From NCBI GenBank assembly GCA_964410915.1, contig CAYPIU010000056.1:1-8874 (forward strand): 8,874 nt of DNA, in the 5' to 3' direction. The position numbers were made by a program, and so were the translations under genes. Under the pieces are notes generated by a model. The model did no database searches. It was given only the letters and a program-made list of their open reading frames with translations, and was not told the origin of the DNA. Of the stretch, positions 5,941-8,874 are shown in pieces (the first letter of the stretch is position 1; each line of letters begins with the position of its first letter). This DNA is from CAZFJG01 sp964410915. GTDB lineage: Bacteria > Synergistota > Synergistia > Synergistales > JAFGMB01.

Positions 5941-6999
5941 ATGGACACACAAAGAATTGAAATAACTTATTTGTCACAGGAGGATTTTCTCAAGGGTGGC
6001 TGTTTTGATATAGGACTTACCATAAATTCAGTTGAAAAAGGACTCCTTGCATTTCAGAAGGGAGATGTCCTTTTTCCCGACAAGATAGTCCAGATATTCA
6101 ATGAGGAAACGCAGGAAAGGATAAACTGCCTGCCTGCGACACTTTTGCCTGAAAAAATATGCGGGGTCAAATGGGTTTCAGTATTTCCCCCTAATCCCGG
6201 CAAGTATGGTGTCCAGAACCTTTCAGCGCTTCTTGTGCTTTCAGAGATAGAAAAGGGTTTCCCCATTGCCGTAATGGATGGAACCCTTGCATCCAACATG
6301 CGGGTGGCCTCAGTTGGTGCTACCGCGGCCAAGTATCTTGCAAGGAAGGATTCGAAGAGCATTGGTTTCATAGGGGCCGGAGAACAGTCCAAAATGCATC
6401 TTGTGGGAATGAAAACGGTTTTTCCCGGATTGAAAGAGTGTAGAGTTGCGGCTAAATATGAAGAGGAAGAAGATCGTTTTATCCAGGAGATGGGTGACAT
6501 ATTTCCGGACATGACATTCACTGCCGGCCGTACTGTTCTCAGGACAGCTATGGATGGAGCCGACATTCTGGTAACAGGGACAAGTGCCCAGGCTCCTCTA
6601 CTTAAGGCTGCCTGGATGAAACCCGGGGCCTTTTACAGTCATATAGGCGGATGGGAAGATGAATATGCCGTGGCAGGACAGTGCCAGAAAATTGTCTGCG
6701 ACAGCTGGGAAACAGTAAAACATCGTACACAGACACTCAGCAGGATGTACAGGGATGGAAAACTTGAAGATAGCGATATTTATTCAGATCTTGTTGATCT
6801 TGTTTCCGGGAAGAAACCTGGAAGGGAATCTGATGATGAAAAGATCTATTTCAATGCTGTAGGTCTTTCATATCTTGATGTCACCATTGCTCATGATATG
6901 TATCGCAGGGCTCTGGAAGCAGGAGTCGGGGTCAAACTTCCTCTTCAGGAAAGATCTATATTCAGCCATGAAGGTCTTGGCCGCTTTATTCGATTATAA
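5941..6999 (+). CDS. Ornithine cyclodeaminase/mu-crystallin family protein, first paralog
   Basis: A 352-residue protein of the OCD/mu-crystallin family, whose members are NAD(P)-dependent cyclodeaminases, ketimine reductases, alanine dehydrogenases or N-substituted amino acid dehydrogenases. Visible family marks are Lys77 (GVKWVS) for the active-site lysine, VMDGTLASNMRVASV (111-125) with Arg121, the Rossmann motif GAGEQ (145-149), and NAVGLSYLDV (305-314). Two positions differ from Pseudomonas putida OCD. The usual substrate-binding Arg45 position reads Lys48 in PDK, and the loop that should carry catalytic Asp228 reads GGWEDEY (236-242), with Trp238 in the Asp place by my alignment. A genuine ornithine cyclodeaminase is therefore unlikely; an imine reductase or N-alkyl amino acid dehydrogenase role is possible. 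AAAGGAGAT ends eight bases before the ATG. The C-terminus is slightly longer than in the second paralog. Some databases give such proteins other names (e.g. tyramine oxidase subunit B, from memory), which I could not check. Confidence 0.88.
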   Translation: MDTQRIEITYLSQEDFLKGGCFDIGLTINSVEKGLLAFQKGDVLFPDKIVQIFNEETQERINCLPATLLPEKICGVKWVSVFPPNPGKYGVQNLSALLVLSEIEKGFPIAVMDGTLASNMRVASVGATAAKYLARKDSKSIGFIGAGEQSKMHLVGMKTVFPGLKECRVAAKYEEEEDRFIQEMGDIFPDMTFTAGRTVLRTAMDGADILVTGTSAQAPLLKAAWMKPGAFYSHIGGWEDEYAVAGQCQKIVCDSWETVKHRTQTLSRMYRDGKLEDSDIYSDLVDLVSGKKPGRESDDEKIYFNAVGLSYLDVTIAHDMYRRALEAGVGVKLPLQERSIFSHEGLGRFIRL

Positions 7000-7017
7000 A
7001 AAGGGGAGTGAATATGT

Positions 7018-8052
7018 ATGAATAACAGAGAAGCCCGGTTTCTGTATCTGAGCCAGAGGGAAGTCATTGAATGTGGAGCCCTTGATATGGCCATGGTTAT
7101 GGATAAAGTTGAAGAAGTGCTCAGTCTCAGGGACAAGGGGGAAACCTCCATGCCCGACAAGATATCTCTACAATGGAAAGACTGTGATATCAACTCAAGG
7201 ATAAATGCCATGCCCGGTTTTGTCGGTGGGAAATGTAATACCGGTGGTATCAAGTGGATAGGCAGCAAACCCGAAAATCCATCTAAACATGGTCTACCCA
7301 GGGCTTCTGCTCTTACAATTCTTAATGACCCGGAAACAGCACTTCCCATTTGTATTATGGATGGAACCCTGATAAGCGCCATGAGGACGGGAGCTGTAAC
7401 AGGTGTGGGTGCACGTTACCTGGCCCGAAAGGATTCCAGTTCTGTAGCTCTTATAGGGGCTGGAACCCAGAACCATACACAGTTGAAAGCTGTTCTTACA
7501 GCTCTTCCGGATATTAAAGAAGTCAGGATCTGTGATCTTTCTTCTGAAAGAGTTGATGAATTCATCCGTTATGAAGAACGAGAGAACCCGGGGCTTGACT
7601 TCAAGGGAACTGCCGAAGCCCGTGAAGCTGTTGAAGGGGCAGATATTATAGTGAGTGCTACCACTACTGTTAAACCTATTGTCAAGGCGGAATGGGTAAA
7701 GGAAGGGGCTTATATTTCCAACGTAGGAAATTATGAATATGAATATGATGTTGTGAGAAAGTCCAGCAAAGTTCTTGCTGATAACTGGCAGGCAGTGATC
7801 CATCGTGAGCATCAGACAGCAGCAATTATGGTGCTGAATGGAGAGATCCGGAAACAGGATCTTTATGGTGAACTTGGAGAGGTTATAAATGGTAAAAAAC
7901 AGGGTCGTGAAAACGATTCGGAGATAATCTTCTTCAGCCCAATAGGAATGGGAATAGAGGATGTCATAGTGGCAAAGGAGATATACGATAGAGCTGAGGC
8001 TGAAGGTGCAGGAACCCGTCTGACCCTGTGGGATGAGCCCTTCTGGGTCTAA
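7018..8052 (+). CDS. Ornithine cyclodeaminase/mu-crystallin family protein, second paralog
   Basis: A 344-residue tandem paralog of the gene upstream. Both begin with a YLSQ segment near residue 10 and share PDK at exactly 46-48. Family features: Lys79 (GGIKWIG), IMDGTLISAMRTGAVTG (113-129) with Arg123 in the canonical RTGA context, Rossmann motif GAGTQ (147-151), and PIGMGIEDV (308-316). Like its neighbour it has Lys48 where OCD has a substrate-binding Arg, and Tyr239 in GNYEYEY (237-243) at the position expected for the OCD catalytic Asp228. The two proteins are diverged enough that different substrates, or a heteromeric enzyme, are both plausible (family enzymes are commonly homodimers). 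The gene begins 18 bases after its paralog with AAGGGGAGTG upstream. ATG 7018 is the start; the slightly earlier ATG 7014 is out of frame and stops after three codons. Confidence 0.88.
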   Translation: MNNREARFLYLSQREVIECGALDMAMVMDKVEEVLSLRDKGETSMPDKISLQWKDCDINSRINAMPGFVGGKCNTGGIKWIGSKPENPSKHGLPRASALTILNDPETALPICIMDGTLISAMRTGAVTGVGARYLARKDSSSVALIGAGTQNHTQLKAVLTALPDIKEVRICDLSSERVDEFIRYEERENPGLDFKGTAEAREAVEGADIIVSATTTVKPIVKAEWVKEGAYISNVGNYEYEYDVVRKSSKVLADNWQAVIHREHQTAAIMVLNGEIRKQDLYGELGEVINGKKQGRENDSEIIFFSPIGMGIEDVIVAKEIYDRAEAEGAGTRLTLWDEPFWV

Positions 8053-8075
8053 GGCCAGGAAAGGATTTCCGGAAA

Positions 8076-8874
8076 TTGAAGATCACAGGAATGGAAGTAT
8101 TTGAGATCAGGGTACCACTCAAGCACATCTATACCCTCTCAAAAGTCATAGGTTCAAAGGAAACGGCAGAGTGTGTCTTGCTGAAGCTTCATACCGACGA
8201 AGGTATCCTGGGGATAGGTGAGGCAGACCCGCATGTACCTTTTACAGAAGAATCAATGGAGAGCATAACCTCATGTATCCTCAATTATCTTGCTCCCACA
8301 ATTGCAGGGCAGGACCCCGAGGATATTGCAGGGATCAATCTGCTTATGGATCAGGCCGTGAAACTCAACCTCATGGCTAAGGGCGCCGTGGATATGGCCT
8401 GCCACGATATAGCAGGAAAGATAAACGGTCTTCCTGTACACCAGATGCTTGGAGGATTGAAAAGGGAAAGTATCCCCCTTGTATGGTCAGTGGGAAACTC
8501 CCTTCCCGGGCAGACCCTGGAAGATGTAAAGGAAGTATATGATCAGGGTTACAGAACGGTAATGATCAAGACTGGGCATTTTGAACCTTTTATCGACCTT
8601 GAGCGGATAAGGATGGTAAGGCAGAACTGGCCGGAACTGAAGCTGATAATCGATGTTAACCAGGGTTGGGATGTTGATACAGCTATCGAGATGGGCAGAG
8701 CATTCGAGGACCTTAGTATAGAATTCCTTGAACAGCCTGTTCCCTATTGGGATATAAAAGGGCTTGTGAAAATAAGGAAGGCTATATCCGTTCCTCTCTC
8801 TGTAGACGAGTCCCTTCTGACCATTCATGATGCAGAGAGGATCATCAGCGAGGGCGCTGCTGATATTTTCAGCG
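8076..8874 (+). CDS. Enolase-superfamily (muconate lactonizing/epimerase-like) enzyme, 3' end beyond window
   Basis: An open frame runs to the right edge (266 codons visible of roughly 360-380 expected). The TTG start at 8076 gives MKITGMEVFEIRVPL, the normal opening of this superfamily. AGGAAAGGA (8057-8065) lies ten bases upstream, while in-frame ATG 8091 has its AGGA too close. The N-terminal capping domain spans about 1-125 with KGAVDMACHDIAGK at 102-115. The barrel shows Lys165 in VMIKTGHF, the second lysine of the usual KxK pair (general base), and metal ligands Asp193 (DVNQGW), Glu219 (FLEQPV) and Asp244 (SVDES). The first KxK lysine is Met163. The pattern fits the muconate lactonizing subgroup, which includes dipeptide epimerases, N-acylamino acid racemases and betaine epimerases. 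The opposite-face catalytic lysine would fall just past the edge, so the reaction cannot be settled. It follows the second OCD gene after 23 bases, probably in the same operon. Confidence 0.87.
   Translation, partial: MKITGMEVFEIRVPLKHIYTLSKVIGSKETAECVLLKLHTDEGILGIGEADPHVPFTEESMESITSCILNYLAPTIAGQDPEDIAGINLLMDQAVKLNLMAKGAVDMACHDIAGKINGLPVHQMLGGLKRESIPLVWSVGNSLPGQTLEDVKEVYDQGYRTVMIKTGHFEPFIDLERIRMVRQNWPELKLIIDVNQGWDVDTAIEMGRAFEDLSIEFLEQPVPYWDIKGLVKIRKAISVPLSVDESLLTIHDAERIISEGAADIFS

Noticed and set aside
7014..7025. ATG overlapping the start of the second OCD gene (Met-Tyr-Glu-stop)
   Set aside because: Three codons only; it is better placed from the ribosome site than expected, but ATG 7018 opens the conserved frame. 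Probably incidental.
6054..7382. Minus-strand open frames opposite the two OCD-family genes
   Set aside because: Low-complexity translations without family features, fully covered by well-supported plus-strand genes.
8065..8076. 12-bp perfect palindrome ATTTCCGGAAAT between the ribosome site and start of the enolase-superfamily gene
   Set aside because: A 12-bp palindrome is expected about twice by chance in a window this size, it has no loop for an RNA hairpin, and no related copy was seen elsewhere.
1..8874. Search for CRISPR arrays, tRNA or rRNA genes, insertion-sequence ends, transposases and long direct repeats
   Set aside because: Nothing found by reading: no repeat-spacer pattern, no tRNA-like cloverleaf, no transposase-like protein and no terminal inverted repeats.

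Overview
This window looks like a catabolic or salvage locus of an anaerobic bacterium with mid-40s G+C (estimated by eye). A leftward RpiR/MurR-type regulator (937-35) is divergent from a rightward run of seven genes. The run encodes a three-component TAXI-TRAP importer, an octopine/opine-dehydrogenase-family enzyme, two tandem ornithine cyclodeaminase/mu-crystallin (OCD) family proteins, and an enolase-superfamily enzyme cut by the right edge. The solute-binding protein has a signal-peptidase-I type leader and no convincing lipobox, which suggests a periplasm (diderm). TAXI-TRAP genes, amino-acid enzymes, abundant AGG/AGA and ATA codons and TTG starts would suit Synergistota or a related amino-acid-fermenting anaerobe. 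That placement is inference and no lineage marker is present.

Layout: 35-937 (-) regulator. 938-1243 is an AT-rich divergent control region with two overlapping inverted repeats, four ATTGTAT-type half-sites, a good sigma-70-type promoter reading right, a plausible one reading left, and a leader of about 180 nt for the importer operon. 1244-2191 is the TAXI binding protein, followed by an 11-bp perfect hairpin without a T-tract (2218-2246). 2276-2815 is a DUF1850 protein, overlapping 2787-4745, a fused DctQM-type permease. 4765-5871 is the opine-dehydrogenase-like enzyme, followed by a hairpin plus eight T residues (5891-5923). 5941-6999 and 7018-8052 are the OCD paralogs. 8076-8874 is a muconate-lactonizing/epimerase-like enolase-superfamily protein, open to the window end.

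Working model: the TRAP system imports a carboxylated, probably amino-acid-derived compound. The epimerase-like enzyme, the two OCD-family proteins and the opine-dehydrogenase-like enzyme then interconvert or cleave it with NAD(P). All parts belong to known families, but I do not recognise this enzyme combination as a characterised pathway. Both OCD paralogs also lack residues used by true ornithine cyclodeaminase, so ornithine-to-proline conversion is unlikely to be their job. A sugar-phosphate-binding (SIS) domain in the regulator raises the possibility that the substrate is sugar- or phosphosugar-linked, for example an opine or Amadori-like conjugate. That last step is speculation.
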